Shown: positions 54,680-63,522, numbered from the stretch's first letter. The stretch: 64,000 nt of DNA from an uncultured Acidovorax sp. (GCA_913774955.1 CAJYKV010000015.1:1-64000), one strand, 5' to 3'. A program made the numbers and translations. The notes: generated by a model from the sequence alone, not told the origin.

Positions 54680-54710
54680 TTGACTCTGCCACCATGTCAG
54701 GGTTCATCAT
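54680..54710 (+). promoter_or_regulatory. CueR-type promoter of copZ-cueR
   Basis: TTGACT (54680-54685) and CATCAT (54705-54710) are separated by 19 bp, with the dyad ACTCTGCC...GTCAGGGT in the spacer. It shares GTCAGGG with the copA box 50 bp away. The copZ ribosome site AAAGGAG follows at 54737. Confidence 0.75.
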
Positions 54711-54749
54711 CCCGACATCCCATCACCGGCATTTGAAAAGGAGCCCGCC

Positions 54750-54947
54750 ATGCAACACAGCTTCCAAGTCCAGGGCATGACCTGCGGCCACTGCGAGCGC
54801 GCCGTCGTGCACGCCGTCCGCCAGGTCGACACCGACGCCACCGTGCAGATCGACCTGCCCACCGGCCGCGTCGTGGTGGACAGCGACCGCCCCCGCGAGG
54901 CGCTGGCCGCCGCCATCACCGAAGAGGGCTACACGGTCGCGGCATGA
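54750..54947 (+). CDS. copZ: Copper chaperone CopZ
   Basis: A 65-residue heavy-metal-associated domain. MTCGHCERAV at residues 10-19 is the Cu(I) site. It carries cytosolic copper to CopA and to the regulator. The stop overlaps the cueR start as ATGA, so the two are translationally coupled. Confidence 0.93.
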   Translation: MQHSFQVQGMTCGHCERAVVHAVRQVDTDATVQIDLPTGRVVVDSDRPREALAAAITEEGYTVAA

Positions 54948-55486
54948 GCGCGCAGGCACCGCAGCGCCAGCCCCGGGCCGCCGGCCCTCGGCCCGGTGCC
55001 GTCAGGGCGAAGGCCCCGGCAGCGGCAACACCAACAACGGCCCATGCCACCGCGGCCGGCCCCGTGCCCATCGGCACCGCCGCCGCGCGCGCGGGCGTCT
55101 CGCAGCGCATGGTCCGCCACTACGAGGCGCTCGGCCTGCTGCGCGGCGTGGCGCGCACGGATGGCGGCTACCGCCAGTACGGCGAAGGAGATATCCACAC
55201 CCTGCGCTTCATCCGCCGCGCGCGCGACCTCGGCTTCTCGATGGAGGAGATCGCCGCCCTGCTCGGCCTCTGGCAGGACCAGCGCCGCGCCAGCCGCGAG
55301 GTCAAGCGCATCGCCCAGGCCCACATCGACGACCTGGGCCGCCGCATCGAATCCATGCAGGCCATGCAGCGCTCGCTGCAGCAGCTGGTGGACTGCTGCC
55401 AGGGGGATGGAAGGCCGGACTGCCCGATCCTGGATGATCTGGCGGGGGCGGTTGAGGCTGATCCGGAGAGCAGAGCGGAGCGGTGA
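54944..55486 (+). CDS. cueR: MerR-family copper regulator, CueR-like
   Basis: A 180-residue MerR-type activator. A Pro/Ala-rich N-terminal extension of about 40 residues precedes the winged helix (PIGTAAARAGVSQRMVRHYEALGLL, given in part, and RQYGEGDIHTLRFIRRAR). The C-terminal loop CCQGDGRPDCPIL holds two cysteines about eight residues apart, as in the Cu(I) site of CueR. It should act at the two 19-bp-spacer promoters next to it. The extension is unusual for CueR; a GTG near residue 41 would remove it, but the ATGA overlap favours the long form. Confidence 0.9.
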   Translation: MSAQAPQRQPRAAGPRPGAVRAKAPAAATPTTAHATAAGPVPIGTAAARAGVSQRMVRHYEALGLLRGVARTDGGYRQYGEGDIHTLRFIRRARDLGFSMEEIAALLGLWQDQRRASREVKRIAQAHIDDLGRRIESMQAMQRSLQQLVDCCQGDGRPDCPILDDLAGAVEADPESRAER

Positions 55487-55500
55487 AGCTTTGATACGAA

Positions 55501-55523
55501 GAGGTATAGAACATCTATACCTC
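55501..55523. promoter_or_regulatory. Perfect AT-rich palindrome downstream of cueR
   Basis: GAGGTATAGA, spacer ACA, TCTATACCTC: a perfect 10-bp inverted repeat starting 15 bp after the cueR stop. It lacks a U tract and is too AT-rich for a strong terminator, so an operator for an unidentified regulator is more likely. The remaining gap to 55743 holds the thiolase promoter and nothing else recognisable. Confidence 0.45.
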
Positions 55524-55743
55524 CAAAATTTATCCTGTCCGGTCAATAACTTATAAAACCCGCAGGTTTAAAAGCTCCGCTCATCCCAAGGTTTTTCCGT
55601 CCTGTGCGATGACGCCTTGGCGCCAGTGCGTGCGGGATCACAGACCTACGATGGCAGCATGGATCGCTGCCCAGAACCTGACAGGCAATACACCTGCGGG
55701 AAGTTGATCTCCCCACTTTTTTCTCTTCGAAGGACCACCCGCC

Positions 55744-56934
55744 ATGCCCTCCCGCGACATCCTCATCGCCTCCATCGCCCGCACCCCCATCGGCACCTTC
55801 GGCGGCTCGCTCAAGGACATTCCCAACACCCAGCTCGCCACCACGGCCGTGCGCGCGGCCATCGAGCGCAGCGGCATCGCGGCCGATGCGGTGGGGCATG
55901 TGGTGATGGGCAACGTGATTCCCACCGACACGAAGGACGCCTACCTCTCGCGCGTGGCCGCCATCGACGCGGGCTGCCCGGTGGAGACGCCGGCCTTCAA
56001 CGTCAACCGCCTCTGCGGCTCGGGCCTGCAGGCGATCGTGTCGGCGGCGCAGGCGATCGCGTTGGGCGACTGCGACGTGGCGATCGGCGGCGGCAGCGAA
56101 TCGATGAGCCGGGGCCCCTACTTCGACACCGCCGCCCGCTGGGGCGCGCGCATGGGCGACGCCAAGAGCATCGACTACATGCTGGGCATCCTGCACGATC
56201 CGTGGCAGAAGATGCACATGGGCATCACCGCCGAGAACGTGGCCGAGCGCTACCGCATCGGCCGCGAGGCGCAGGACCAGCTCGCTGCAGAGAGCCAGCG
56301 CCGCGCCGCCGCCGCCATCGCGGCCGGGCACTTCGCCTCGCAGATCGTCCCGGTGGAAATCCCGGGCCGCAAGGGCGCGGTCACGCTGTTCGACACCGAT
56401 GAGCACGTGCGCGCCGCGACCACGGTCGAGGTGCTGGCGGGCATGAAGCCCGCCTTCAAGAAGGACGGCGGCACGGTCACTGCCGGCAATGCCTCGGGCA
56501 TCAACGACGGCGCCGCCGCCGTGGTGCTGGTGGCGGGCGACCGCGCCGCCGCACTGGGCGCCAAGCCCCTGGCGCGCCTGGTCGGCTATGCCCACGCCGG
56601 CGTGGACCCGGCCTACATGGGCATCGGCCCGGTGCCCGCCACGCGCGCGGTGCTGCAGCGCACGGGCCTGTCGGTGCAGGACATGGACGTGATCGAGGCC
56701 AACGAGGCCTTCGCCGCCCAGGCCTGCGCCGTGATCCAGGAACTGGGCCTGGACCCGGCCAAGGTGAACCCGAACGGCTCGGGCATTTCGCTGGGCCACC
56801 CCGTGGGCGCGACGGGCGCGATCATCACCACCAAGGCCATTGCCGAGCTGCATCGCACGGGTGGCCGCTATGCGCTGGTCACCATGTGCATCGGCGGAGG
56901 CCAGGGCATCGCGGCCATCTTCGAGCGCGTGTGA
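55744..56934 (+). CDS. Acetyl-CoA acetyltransferase (thiolase)
   Basis: A 396-residue thiolase II family enzyme condensing acyl-CoA with acetyl-CoA or the reverse. The nucleophile is Cys91 in NRLCGSGLQ. The active-site His352 is in [10 protein letters not shown], and the second Cys382 in [18 protein letters not shown] is also conserved. It resembles PhaA/AtoB/BktB-type biosynthetic thiolases. No phaB or phaC is adjacent, so the pathway is not fixed by context. Good AAGGA ribosome site. Confidence 0.93.
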   Translation: MPSRDILIASIARTPIGTFGGSLKDIPNTQLATTAVRAAIERSGIAADAVGHVVMGNVIPTDTKDAYLSRVAAIDAGCPVETPAFNVNRLCGSGLQAIVSAAQAIALGDCDVAIGGGSESMSRGPYFDTAARWGARMGDAKSIDYMLGILHDPWQKMHMGITAENVAERYRIGREAQDQLAAESQRRAAAAIAAGHFASQIVPVEIPGRKGAVTLFDTDEHVRAATTVEVLAGMKPAFKKDGGTVTAGNASGINDGAAAVVLVAGDRAAALGAKPLARLVGYAHAGVDPAYMGIGPVPATRAVLQRTGLSVQDMDVIEANEAFAAQACAVIQELGLDPAKVNPNGSGISLGHPVGATGAIITTKAIAELHRTGGRYALVTMCIGGGQGIAAIFERV

Positions 56935-57011
56935 TTGCAACGGTTGGAAACAGCCGCGGCAAACGCTCCGTGGGCGCATAGGATCGCGGTTTTTCGATCC
57001 GACGACAGCAG

Positions 57012-57404
57012 ATGCCCTACATCTACCAGAACGCCGAAGCACTCGAGGGAACCGACAAGGTCGGCAGCAAACACTGCGTGGCGCTCCTGCAGCGCTATGC
57101 ACATCTGCCGCACACCAGCACCTGGAAACAGGGCGAGACCGTGTTCGGCAACGCCGACATCAAGAAGGGCACGGCCATCGCCACGTTCAACAGCGCCGGC
57201 AAGTACGGCAGCCTGCCCACGGGCAACCATGCGGCATTCTTCATCGCGCAGGACCCCGGCGGTATCTGGATCATGGACCAGTGGCTGAGCGACACGCAAA
57301 AGCCCAAGGTGTCGATGCGCTACGTGCGCCCCAAGCCCCAGCGCAAGAACGGCGAATTCGCCGACCCGAGCAACAACGCCGCCGCGTACTCCGTCATCGA
57401 ATGA
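57012..57404 (+). CDS. BPSL0067 family putative cysteine amidase
   Basis: A 130-residue protein of the BPSL0067 family, which looks like a small NlpC/P60-type papain fold. GSKHCVALLQ gives Cys22 and LPTGNHAAFFIAQD gives His73, followed by GIWIMDQWL. There is no signal peptide. Immediately downstream is an STY0301-type exported protein, the usual neighbour. The pair looks like a cell-wall amidase effector with periplasmic immunity. Enzyme activity is inferred from motif order. Confidence 0.8.
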   Translation: MPYIYQNAEALEGTDKVGSKHCVALLQRYAHLPHTSTWKQGETVFGNADIKKGTAIATFNSAGKYGSLPTGNHAAFFIAQDPGGIWIMDQWLSDTQKPKVSMRYVRPKPQRKNGEFADPSNNAAAYSVIE

Positions 57405-57442
57405 CGGTGCAGCCACGCCAGAAGAACGCCACCGGGATTTCC

Positions 57443-57976
57443 ATGACGCATCCAGCATCCGCTTTCACCCTCCACGTCCTGGCCGGCCGGTCGGCGGCCC
57501 TGGCCCTGTTCCTCGTCGCGGGCACGGGCCTGGCAGGCGCGGCCACGACACCGGCATCGGCACCCAATGGCACCGCGGCCGCGCCGGCCGCCGCGCTGGA
57601 ATGCCCCGCCACGGTCCGGCTCGATGACCCGAAGGCCAGCGCCTCGGGCCTGCCTGCAGGCACCGAGATCGTGCTGGACGCACGGCCGCTGCGCCTCACC
57701 GGCTACAACTTTTTCGACGGCCCGCCTGCCCAGGGTGCGGCACTGGTGCCCACGTCGGACAAGCCGGCCAAGGGCGCGAAAGGCGGCAAGGGCGACTCCA
57801 CCGCCACGTGGGTGTTCGAGGGCGACTACCCGCAGGGCAAGTTCGCCTCGTGCGACTACGCGGGCGGCACGGTGCGCGTGGTGCAGCGCATGGACGATGC
57901 GGCGAAGCGCTGCATGGCCACGTCGCGCACCGCCGGGAATCCATCGGTGCTGCAGGTGCGGTTCCGGTGCGAATGA
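57443..57976 (+). CDS. STY0301 family exported protein
   Basis: A 177-residue protein with a signal peptide (hydrophobic stretch 13-34, cleavage near GAAT). The mature domain has ECPATVRLDD, LRLTGYNFFDGPPAQGA, ATWVFEGDYPQGKFASCDYAGG (given in part) and KRCMATSR, the STY0301 pattern with paired cysteines. It follows the BPSL0067 gene by 38 bp. A protective (immunity) role in the periplasm is suggested by this recurring pairing. Confidence 0.78.
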   Translation: MTHPASAFTLHVLAGRSAALALFLVAGTGLAGAATTPASAPNGTAAAPAAALECPATVRLDDPKASASGLPAGTEIVLDARPLRLTGYNFFDGPPAQGAALVPTSDKPAKGAKGGKGDSTATWVFEGDYPQGKFASCDYAGGTVRVVQRMDDAAKRCMATSRTAGNPSVLQVRFRCE

Positions 57977-58010
57977 CGCGCCGCGCACCGCAGGTCTGAC
58001 GGCCCAGGAC

Positions 58011-58035
58011 ATCCGCCTTCCCGGCGGATTTTTTA
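58011..58035 (+). terminator. Rho-independent terminator after the STY0301 gene
   Basis: ATCCGCC, loop TTCC, GGCGGAT followed by T6. It ends the thiolase/BPSL0067/STY0301 strand and slightly overlaps the 3' end of the convergent DUF3297 gene. Confidence 0.9.
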
Positions 58036-58281
58036 TTTGTAGAACGCTTCCACCGTTCCCTTGAGCGTGATCATCAGCGGCCGGCCCTTGCGGTCCACCG
58101 TCTTGCCGGCCGGCACCTTGATCCAGCCTTCGCTCACGCAATACTCTTCCACGTCGAAGCGCTCCTTGCCATTGAAGCGGATGCCGATGTCGTGCTCGAA
58201 CACCGCGGGCACGTGGAACTTGCTGCGCGGATCGATGGAGAGGTGGTCGGGAAGTTCGGGGCGTTGCACTGCGTCGGTCAC
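58033..58281 (-). CDS. DUF3297 family protein
   Basis: An 82-residue protein of the DUF3297 family. ELPDHLSIDPRSKFH, GIGIRFNGKERFDVEEYCVSEGWI (given in part) and KTVDRKGRPLMITLKG are conserved. Function unknown; database entries sometimes carry an unsupported glutathione-peroxidase label. GTG 58281 with AGGA upstream fits the family length. A TTG at 58335 would add 18 unconserved residues. Confidence 0.82.
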   Translation of the reverse strand: MTDAVQRPELPDHLSIDPRSKFHVPAVFEHDIGIRFNGKERFDVEEYCVSEGWIKVPAGKTVDRKGRPLMITLKGTVEAFYK

Positions 58282-58413
58282 GGGGGCGTCCTGGATCGGT
58301 TCAAAGAAAAAAGTAAACCCTGGATTGTCCGGCAACCGTCGCAGCGATCGAACGTTTTTGGAGTTTCATATAGTTACAATACCCTGCTCAACAGTAATGA
58401 AAGAGAGGGATGC

Positions 58414-58881
58414 ATGCAACGCATGATTTGGGGGATGGCCACGGCCCTGGCACTCACGGGCTGCGCTTCGGTGGTCAACGACACGACCCAGCCGATGAAG
58501 ATCGACACCAAGAACGACAAGGGCGAGCTCGTGTCGGGTGCCGAGTGCAGCGTCACGAATGACTACGGCACTACGGCGGTCAAGTCCGGCGTCACGTCGC
58601 AGGTCCGCCGCTCCGGCAAGGATCTGGACATCGTCTGCAAGGACCCGCGGCATCCGGACGCCGTCGGCCGGGGCATCTCGCGGGCCAACGCGGGCCTCGC
58701 AGGCAACATCATTTTCGGTGGCGGTATCGGCGCCATCATCGACCACAACAAGGGAACGGCCTATACCTACCCCACGTGGGTGCAGCTGGTATTCGGCCAG
58801 ACGCTGGTGTTCGATCGCTCGACCGAGAAGGAAGGCACGCCCGTCACTGGCACGATTCCGCCAGTGGCCAAGGCACCGTAG
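58414..58881 (+). CDS. Small lipoprotein with C-terminal hydrophobic patch
   Basis: A 155-residue exported protein. LALTGC at Cys17 is a good lipobox, followed by ASVVNDTTQPMKIDT, a start shared by many adhesin/translation-related proteobacterial lipoproteins. A Gly/Ile-rich stretch (GLAGNIIFGGGIGAIIDHNKG, given in part) near residue 95 is followed by YTYPTWVQLVFG. Function unknown. A promoter with TACAAT at 58374-58379 and the AGAGAGGGA ribosome site precede it. It ends 6 bp from the convergent membrane gene. Confidence 0.8.
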   Translation: MQRMIWGMATALALTGCASVVNDTTQPMKIDTKNDKGELVSGAECSVTNDYGTTAVKSGVTSQVRRSGKDLDIVCKDPRHPDAVGRGISRANAGLAGNIIFGGGIGAIIDHNKGTAYTYPTWVQLVFGQTLVFDRSTEKEGTPVTGTIPPVAKAP

Positions 58882-58887
58882 AACAAT

Positions 58888-60141
58888 TCACCGCAGCATC
58901 GCGTAGCCCACCGCGATCGCCGCGGCCAGGCCCACGGCATCGGCGAACAGCGCGCAGGCCAGGGCATGGCGCGTGTGCTTCACGCCGACGCTGCCGAAGT
59001 ACACCGCCAGCACGTAGAAAGTGGTCTCGGCGGAGCCCTGCATCACCGCGGCGAGCCGGCCGGCGAACGAGTCCACGCCGTGCGCCTGCATGACGTCGAT
59101 CATGAGCCCGCGCGCGCCCGCGCCCGACAGCACCCGCATCAGCCCGACCGGCAGGGCGGGCAGGAAATCCGTGTTCCAGCCCAGCGCCGCCGCGCCCGCG
59201 CCGACGGCCGCGAGCAGCGCGTCCATGCAGCCGGCCGCGCGGAACACGCCGATGGCCACCAGGATCGCCACGAGGTAGGGGACGATCTGCACGGCCACGC
59301 CGAAGCCTTCCTTGGCGCCGTCGATGAAGGCGTCGTACACGTTGATGCGGCGCACCGCCCCGGCCAGGATGAACAGCATCACGATGCCGAGGATCACCGC
59401 CGCGCCGAGGGTGCCGGCGATGCGGGACGCCTGCTCGGCGGGCAGCCGGCCCAGCGCCCACACGGCCGCGCCCAGCAGGCCGGACACGGCCGCGAGCGGC
59501 AGCAGCAGCCGGGGCCGCCAGAGCGGCAGCCGCTGGCAGATGCCCACGGCCAGCACGCCCGCGATCAGCGCGATGAAGGTGACCAGCAGCGTGGGCAGGA
59601 AGATGTCCGCCGCGTTGAAGCCCGCGCCCAGCCCCTGCTGCACGGCGACGCTCTGGCGGATCGCGATCACCGACGTGGGAATCAGCGTGAGCCCGGCCGT
59701 GTTCATGACCACGAACATGATCTGCGCGTCGCTGGCCGTATCGCGCGGGCCCGTGTGCAGCGACTGCAGCTCGCGCATGGCGGTGAGCCCGAGCGGGGTG
59801 GCGGCGTTGTCCAGGCCCAGCAGGTTGGCCGAGAAATTCATGGTCATCGCGCCCTGCGCCGGATGGCCCTGCGGCACGCCGGGAAAGAGGCGCCGCAGCA
59901 GCGGGCCGGCCGCGCGTGCGAGCAGCTCCACCATGCCGGCGCGCTCGCCCACGCGCATCAGACCCAGCCAGAGCGCCATCGCGCCGGCCAGGCCCAGCGA
60001 GATCTCGAAGCCCGAGCGCGCGGCGGTGAACATCGCGGCCAGGAGCGCCTGGAAGATATCCCCATCCCCCAGGGCCCAGCGCACGGCGGCGGTCACGAAC
60101 GCGATGGTGAAAAAGCCGATCCAGACCCAGTTGAGCGCCAT
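58888..60141 (-). CDS. SpmA/SpmB-like nucleoside-recognition membrane protein
   Basis: A 417-residue protein that fuses the two halves seen in Bacillus SpmA and SpmB. About ten helices. The SpmA-like half has TMNFSANLLGLDNAATPLGLTAM (given in part); the SpmB-like half has GFGVAVQIVPYLVAILVAIGVF (in part), MQGSAETTFYVLAVYFGSVG. These Gate-domain proteins are annotated as spore maturation proteins but occur in non-sporulating Gram-negatives, where the role is unknown. Confidence 0.88.
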   Translation of the reverse strand: MALNWVWIGFFTIAFVTAAVRWALGDGDIFQALLAAMFTAARSGFEISLGLAGAMALWLGLMRVGERAGMVELLARAAGPLLRRLFPGVPQGHPAQGAMTMNFSANLLGLDNAATPLGLTAMRELQSLHTGPRDTASDAQIMFVVMNTAGLTLIPTSVIAIRQSVAVQQGLGAGFNAADIFLPTLLVTFIALIAGVLAVGICQRLPLWRPRLLLPLAAVSGLLGAAVWALGRLPAEQASRIAGTLGAAVILGIVMLFILAGAVRRINVYDAFIDGAKEGFGVAVQIVPYLVAILVAIGVFRAAGCMDALLAAVGAGAAALGWNTDFLPALPVGLMRVLSGAGARGLMIDVMQAHGVDSFAGRLAAVMQGSAETTFYVLAVYFGSVGVKHTRHALACALFADAVGLAAAIAVGYAMLR

Positions 60142-60246
60142 GGGGGGCGATGGTAGCCGCACCGGTCCGCGTCAGGGCTGGAGAGCGGCCAGGCCTGGAA
60201 CGGTACGGCGGCGCGCGGAACCGGGCCCCGACCGCGTGCGGCCCGG

Positions 60247-61263
60247 TCAGAACGGCGCGTCGTCGTCCGCGTCTGCCGTGGCGGCGGTGCCGGAAGCAGC
60301 GGCCGGCGCGGCAGCGGCGGCAGCATCGCCCGCACCGGCCTGGCGCTCGCCCGGTGCCGGCGCCGGGCCGTCCAGGCCCGTACGGCCCTCGCCGCCCAGC
60401 GCCTCGATCAGATCGGGGATCAGCTTGGAGAGTTCGCCCGTGGCGATCGCCACGTCGGTGTCGAAGCCCGAATCGTCCTGGCCGCGGCCTTCGAACACCG
60501 TGTCGAGGAACGACACCTTCTTGATCTGCAGGCCCTCGGTCAGCACGAAGGCGACGCGGTCGTCCCAGCTCATCGCGAGCTTGGTGGGCAGCTTGCCGGC
60601 GGCGATGTGCTCGCGGATCTCGTCGATGTCCAGCGGATGGCGCGCATAGCGGACCACTGCCTTGGATTCGTCGGCGCTCTTGAGCTCGCATTCGCGGTCC
60701 ACGCTGAAGCCCACCGGCGGCTCCTGCTCCTTGAGCCAGTGGGCCATGGCCGCCTGCGGCGAGGTCTGCGTATCGAGCAGCGAGACCGACAGGCCCGGCA
60801 GCGCTTCCACCAGCAGCGAAACGACCTCGTCGGCGCGGCCCTGGCTGCCGGTGTCGAGCACCAGCAGGCGCGCCTCGGTGTCGATCCAGATCCACATCGA
60901 ACCCTGCTTGGTGAACGCCATCGGCAGCAGGTCGAGCTTGGCCTCTTCCTTGAGCTCGCGGGTTTCCTTCTTGCCGGGCTTGCGGCCGGTCTCGCGCTCG
61001 ATGCGCGCGGCCTTGTCCTTCACCTTGCGCGCGAGCACCGAGCCCGGGAGCATCTTCGATTCGGTCATGAAGCGCAGGATCCACTGGCCGCCCACGGATT
61101 CGGCGAGCGCGCCGTGGGCCTCGCCGCGCGGCGGCACCCAGCCGACGGACTTTTCCTGGGTGGCGCCGCATTCCACGAACGGGGTGCGGGCCAGGGCCTC
61201 TTCGAGCTGGGGCAGTTCCGCATGCCACTCGGCGATGCGGTAGATGATCATGTTCTTGAACAC
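60247..61263 (-). CDS. rdgC: Recombination-associated protein RdgC
   Basis: A 338-residue RdgC, a ring-shaped DNA-binding dimer that modulates RecA. It begins VFKNMIIYRIAEWH from GTG 61263 with AAGGAA 5 bp upstream, matching the family MFKN start. GWVPPRGEAHGAL, VFEGRGQDDSGFDTDVAIATGEL (in part) and MSWDDRVAFVLTEGLQIKK are conserved. The C-terminal 40 residues are an Ala/Gly-rich acidic tail ending DADDDAPF, longer than usual. Confidence 0.93.
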   Translation of the reverse strand: MFKNMIIYRIAEWHAELPQLEEALARTPFVECGATQEKSVGWVPPRGEAHGALAESVGGQWILRFMTESKMLPGSVLARKVKDKAARIERETGRKPGKKETRELKEEAKLDLLPMAFTKQGSMWIWIDTEARLLVLDTGSQGRADEVVSLLVEALPGLSVSLLDTQTSPQAAMAHWLKEQEPPVGFSVDRECELKSADESKAVVRYARHPLDIDEIREHIAAGKLPTKLAMSWDDRVAFVLTEGLQIKKVSFLDTVFEGRGQDDSGFDTDVAIATGELSKLIPDLIEALGGEGRTGLDGPAPAPGERQAGAGDAAAAAAPAAASGTAATADADDDAPF

Positions 61264-61496
61264 GGAATTCCTTGTGTGCGGTATCGCCCTGGGGCGGGCG
61301 CGCCGGCCGCTGTGCCGGCGAAAGGGCGCCATTGTCGTTGCTGCGCGCCGGTGGGCCTACAGAACCTTGGCACAACTTTACACAGCCACACGTCCCCCTC
61401 ATGGCGGGGATACACGGGCGGCAGACACTGGCCCTCAACCACCGCGCCGTACCGGCCGCGGAGGCAACGCCCCCCAGGGCACGAAAGGACTTCTCC

Positions 61497-62072
61497 ATGA
61501 CCGCACCCCTCCTGCAACGACGCTTCGCCACCGCCGCCGCGGCCGCCGCACTGGCGGCCGTGCTGGCCGTACCCGCCTTCGCCCAACCCGCTCCGCCGGC
61601 GCAGCCCGGCGCCCCGGCAGCCACCGCGGGGGCCGAGCGCCCGCACCGCATGCCCAGCCCCGAGCAGCGCGAAGCCCGCCGGGCCCAGCGCACGGAAGCG
61701 CTGCGGCAGAAGCTGCAGCTCACGCCGGCCCAGCAGCCTGCCTGGGACGCCTTCACCGCCGCCATGCGCCCGCAAGGCCCGCGCCCCGACATGGCCGGCA
61801 TGGCACAGCTCACCACGCCGGAGCGCATCGACCGCATGAAGGCGCTGCGCGCCCAGCACAACGCCGCGGCGGATCGCCGCGACGACGCCGTGAAGACTTT
61901 CTACGCGGCGCTCACCCCGGCGCAGCAGAAGGTGTTCGACCAGGAAAGCCGCCACATGCATGGCCGGGACGGCATGCACGGCAAGGACGGCAGGCCGGGC
62001 GGCCACGGCGGCCGGCACGGCCACGGCCAGCCGGCACCGGCGCCCGTGGCGCCGCCTCCCGCTCCGCAGTGA
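61497..62072 (+). CDS. Spy/CpxP-like LTXXQ periplasmic protein
   Basis: A 191-residue exported protein. The signal peptide ends AFAQ near residue 30. A helical domain carries LQLTPAQQPAWDAF (the LTxxQ motif) and later ALTPAQQKVFDQE, the second copy. It resembles Spy/CpxP periplasmic chaperones and metal-stress proteins. The tail is His/Gly-rich (HMHGRDGMHGKDG and GGHGGRHGHGQ), suggesting metal binding. It has a GAAAGGA ribosome site, and a 233-bp gap separates it from rdgC. Confidence 0.83.
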   Translation: MTAPLLQRRFATAAAAAALAAVLAVPAFAQPAPPAQPGAPAATAGAERPHRMPSPEQREARRAQRTEALRQKLQLTPAQQPAWDAFTAAMRPQGPRPDMAGMAQLTTPERIDRMKALRAQHNAAADRRDDAVKTFYAALTPAQQKVFDQESRHMHGRDGMHGKDGRPGGHGGRHGHGQPAPAPVAPPPAPQ

Positions 62073-62198
62073 TGGGATGAGGCCGACGCGGCCGTCGCTG
62101 ACGCGGCGGCCGCCTACAGTGGATGACCAGTCGCGGTTCTACAGTGTGCCGCGCCGAGTGTGCAACCTCACAGTCGCGATATAACTGGAAATTCACTC

Positions 62199-62789
62199 AT
62201 GAATCAATCATTCACGAAGCGCCTCGGCGCCACGCTGGTGGCCCGGGGCGCTTTCTTCGTTCTGGCGGCCGTCACGGCGATGGGCGTCCAGGCACAGACG
62301 GCCGGCACGGCCGACACCCCATCGGTGTACCTGCAGGGCGGCTGGGCGGAGCACAGCACCGATGCGGCCACCCTGGGCGTCACCCTGCCCTGGGGCAACT
62401 GGCGCAGCGAACTGCTGGGCCATGAGGTGCGCGGTTACTGGGACATCTACGCCAGCCGCTGGTCGTACGATGGTGTCGCGGGCGGATCCAGCCACGCCAC
62501 GCTCGTCGGCGTCACGCCCACCTTCCGCCTGCGGCCCGACAACGGCCGCTCCGCCTTCTTCTGGGAAGGCGGCATCGGCGTCACCTACATGGACAAGCGC
62601 TACGAAACGATCCACAAGGAGTTCGGCACGCGCTACAACTTCGCTTCCCACCTGGGCCTGGGCTACAGCTTGGGAGCGCAGCGCCAGCACGAGGTGATGG
62701 TGCGTGTGCAGCACCTCTCCAACGGCGGCATCAAGAAGCCGAACCCCGGCGAGAACTTCGTCCAGCTGCGTTACGCCTACCACTTCTGA
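62199..62789 (+). CDS. pagL: Lipid A 3-O-deacylase PagL
   Basis: A 196-residue outer-membrane beta-barrel enzyme that removes the 3-O acyl chain of lipid A. A signal peptide ends near AQAQ (residue 33). Eight amphipathic strands follow. The catalytic pair is His172 and Ser174 in QHLSNGGIKKPNPGENF, the PagL signature. The final residue is Phe, as in barrel proteins. It is the last gene before the putative origin and is followed by a strong terminator. Confidence 0.92.
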   Translation: MNQSFTKRLGATLVARGAFFVLAAVTAMGVQAQTAGTADTPSVYLQGGWAEHSTDAATLGVTLPWGNWRSELLGHEVRGYWDIYASRWSYDGVAGGSSHATLVGVTPTFRLRPDNGRSAFFWEGGIGVTYMDKRYETIHKEFGTRYNFASHLGLGYSLGAQRQHEVMVRVQHLSNGGIKKPNPGENFVQLRYAYHF

Positions 62790-62837
62790 CCATCGAAACG
62801 GCCAGCCGGCCCCGCTGCCGGCACCCGTCTTCCAGAG

Positions 62838-62862
62838 AGCCCCGCCCCGCGGGGCTTTTTTT
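62838..62862 (+). terminator. Rho-independent terminator after pagL
   Basis: AGCCCCGC, loop CCC, GCGGGGCT followed by a T7 tract. It separates pagL transcription from the origin region. Confidence 0.93.
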
Positions 62863-62922
62863 CGGGCGTGTTTTCCGCACATTGTGGATAAGTCTGGGGG
62901 TATTTCTGGAGCAACTGCGGTG

Positions 62923-63093
62923 TTATCCACAGGAGCGGCCGGTCGGCCGAAGTTGTTATCGGTCGGCGCGCGGGTTGACCCCGATCTGCACCACAGGGTT
63001 GGGCCGCACCCAAGTCCGCGCAGCCATTGGACAAAAGACGCTTGTCCACAGAAGGGGCCGGTCCTTACTACTATTCCTATGGTTTTATAAAAG
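62923..63093 (+). repeat. Origin module, copy 1
   Basis: TTATCCACA at 62923, TTGTCCACA at 63042 (119 bp apart), a GGGGCCGG block, the trinucleotide run TTACTACTATTCCTATG at 63066-63082, and TTTTATAAAAG. The last 52 bp (63042-63093) match copy 2 at 45 positions. A further shared patch is CACAGGGTTGG near 62992 (copy 1) and 63591 (copy 2). Confidence 0.8.
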
Positions 63094-63522
63094 CTTTCAA
63101 GTAATAACAAGAACATCCGTCCGGGGCACCGAAAACGGTCCGCGGGCAGGTTTTTGCGCCGATCCGGCCGCGGGGCGGTGGCTGCCGCCGGACATGCGTG
63201 CGTGGTGCACGGCCGGCGGGGCTGGCAGCGGCGCTTGGTTTTGCCGACTGGCGGTTGCCAGGGGTCTTGGGAAGGGATTTCGGGCACCAGTGCCCGCTTC
63301 CGGCGCCATGGGCCGGTCGCCAGGGGTGCGTTCCGCGGGGCCGGCCCGCAGCGAGCGCCGTTGGAAGGCCGCCAGCCAGGGTTCCACCAGCCCGTTTCGG
63401 CGGATACATGCGCCCCGTATCCGTCCCCAAGCCCCATGGACCCGTGGATTTCGCCCTGGCAGGCTGCTCGACAGGCGCTCAGGAAGAACAACCCTGGGGA
63501 CATCTTTCGCACAAGCGCCCAG
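63094..63522. other. GC-rich spacer between origin modules
   Basis: About 430 bp with no supported gene on either strand and no perfect DnaA box. After the AT-rich tail of copy 1 (to about 63114) it returns to very high GC. Reading frames here are open only because of base composition and show no family motif. Confidence 0.5.

Noticed and set aside
58209-58216. Possible fifth parS (GCACGTGGAAC)
   Set aside because: Only one half-site matches; the left arm (CGCGGGC) does not, so it lacks parS symmetry.
58888-60141. Spore maturation as evidence of sporulation
   Set aside because: SpmA/SpmB-like fusions are widespread in non-sporulating Proteobacteria; the name reflects homology only.
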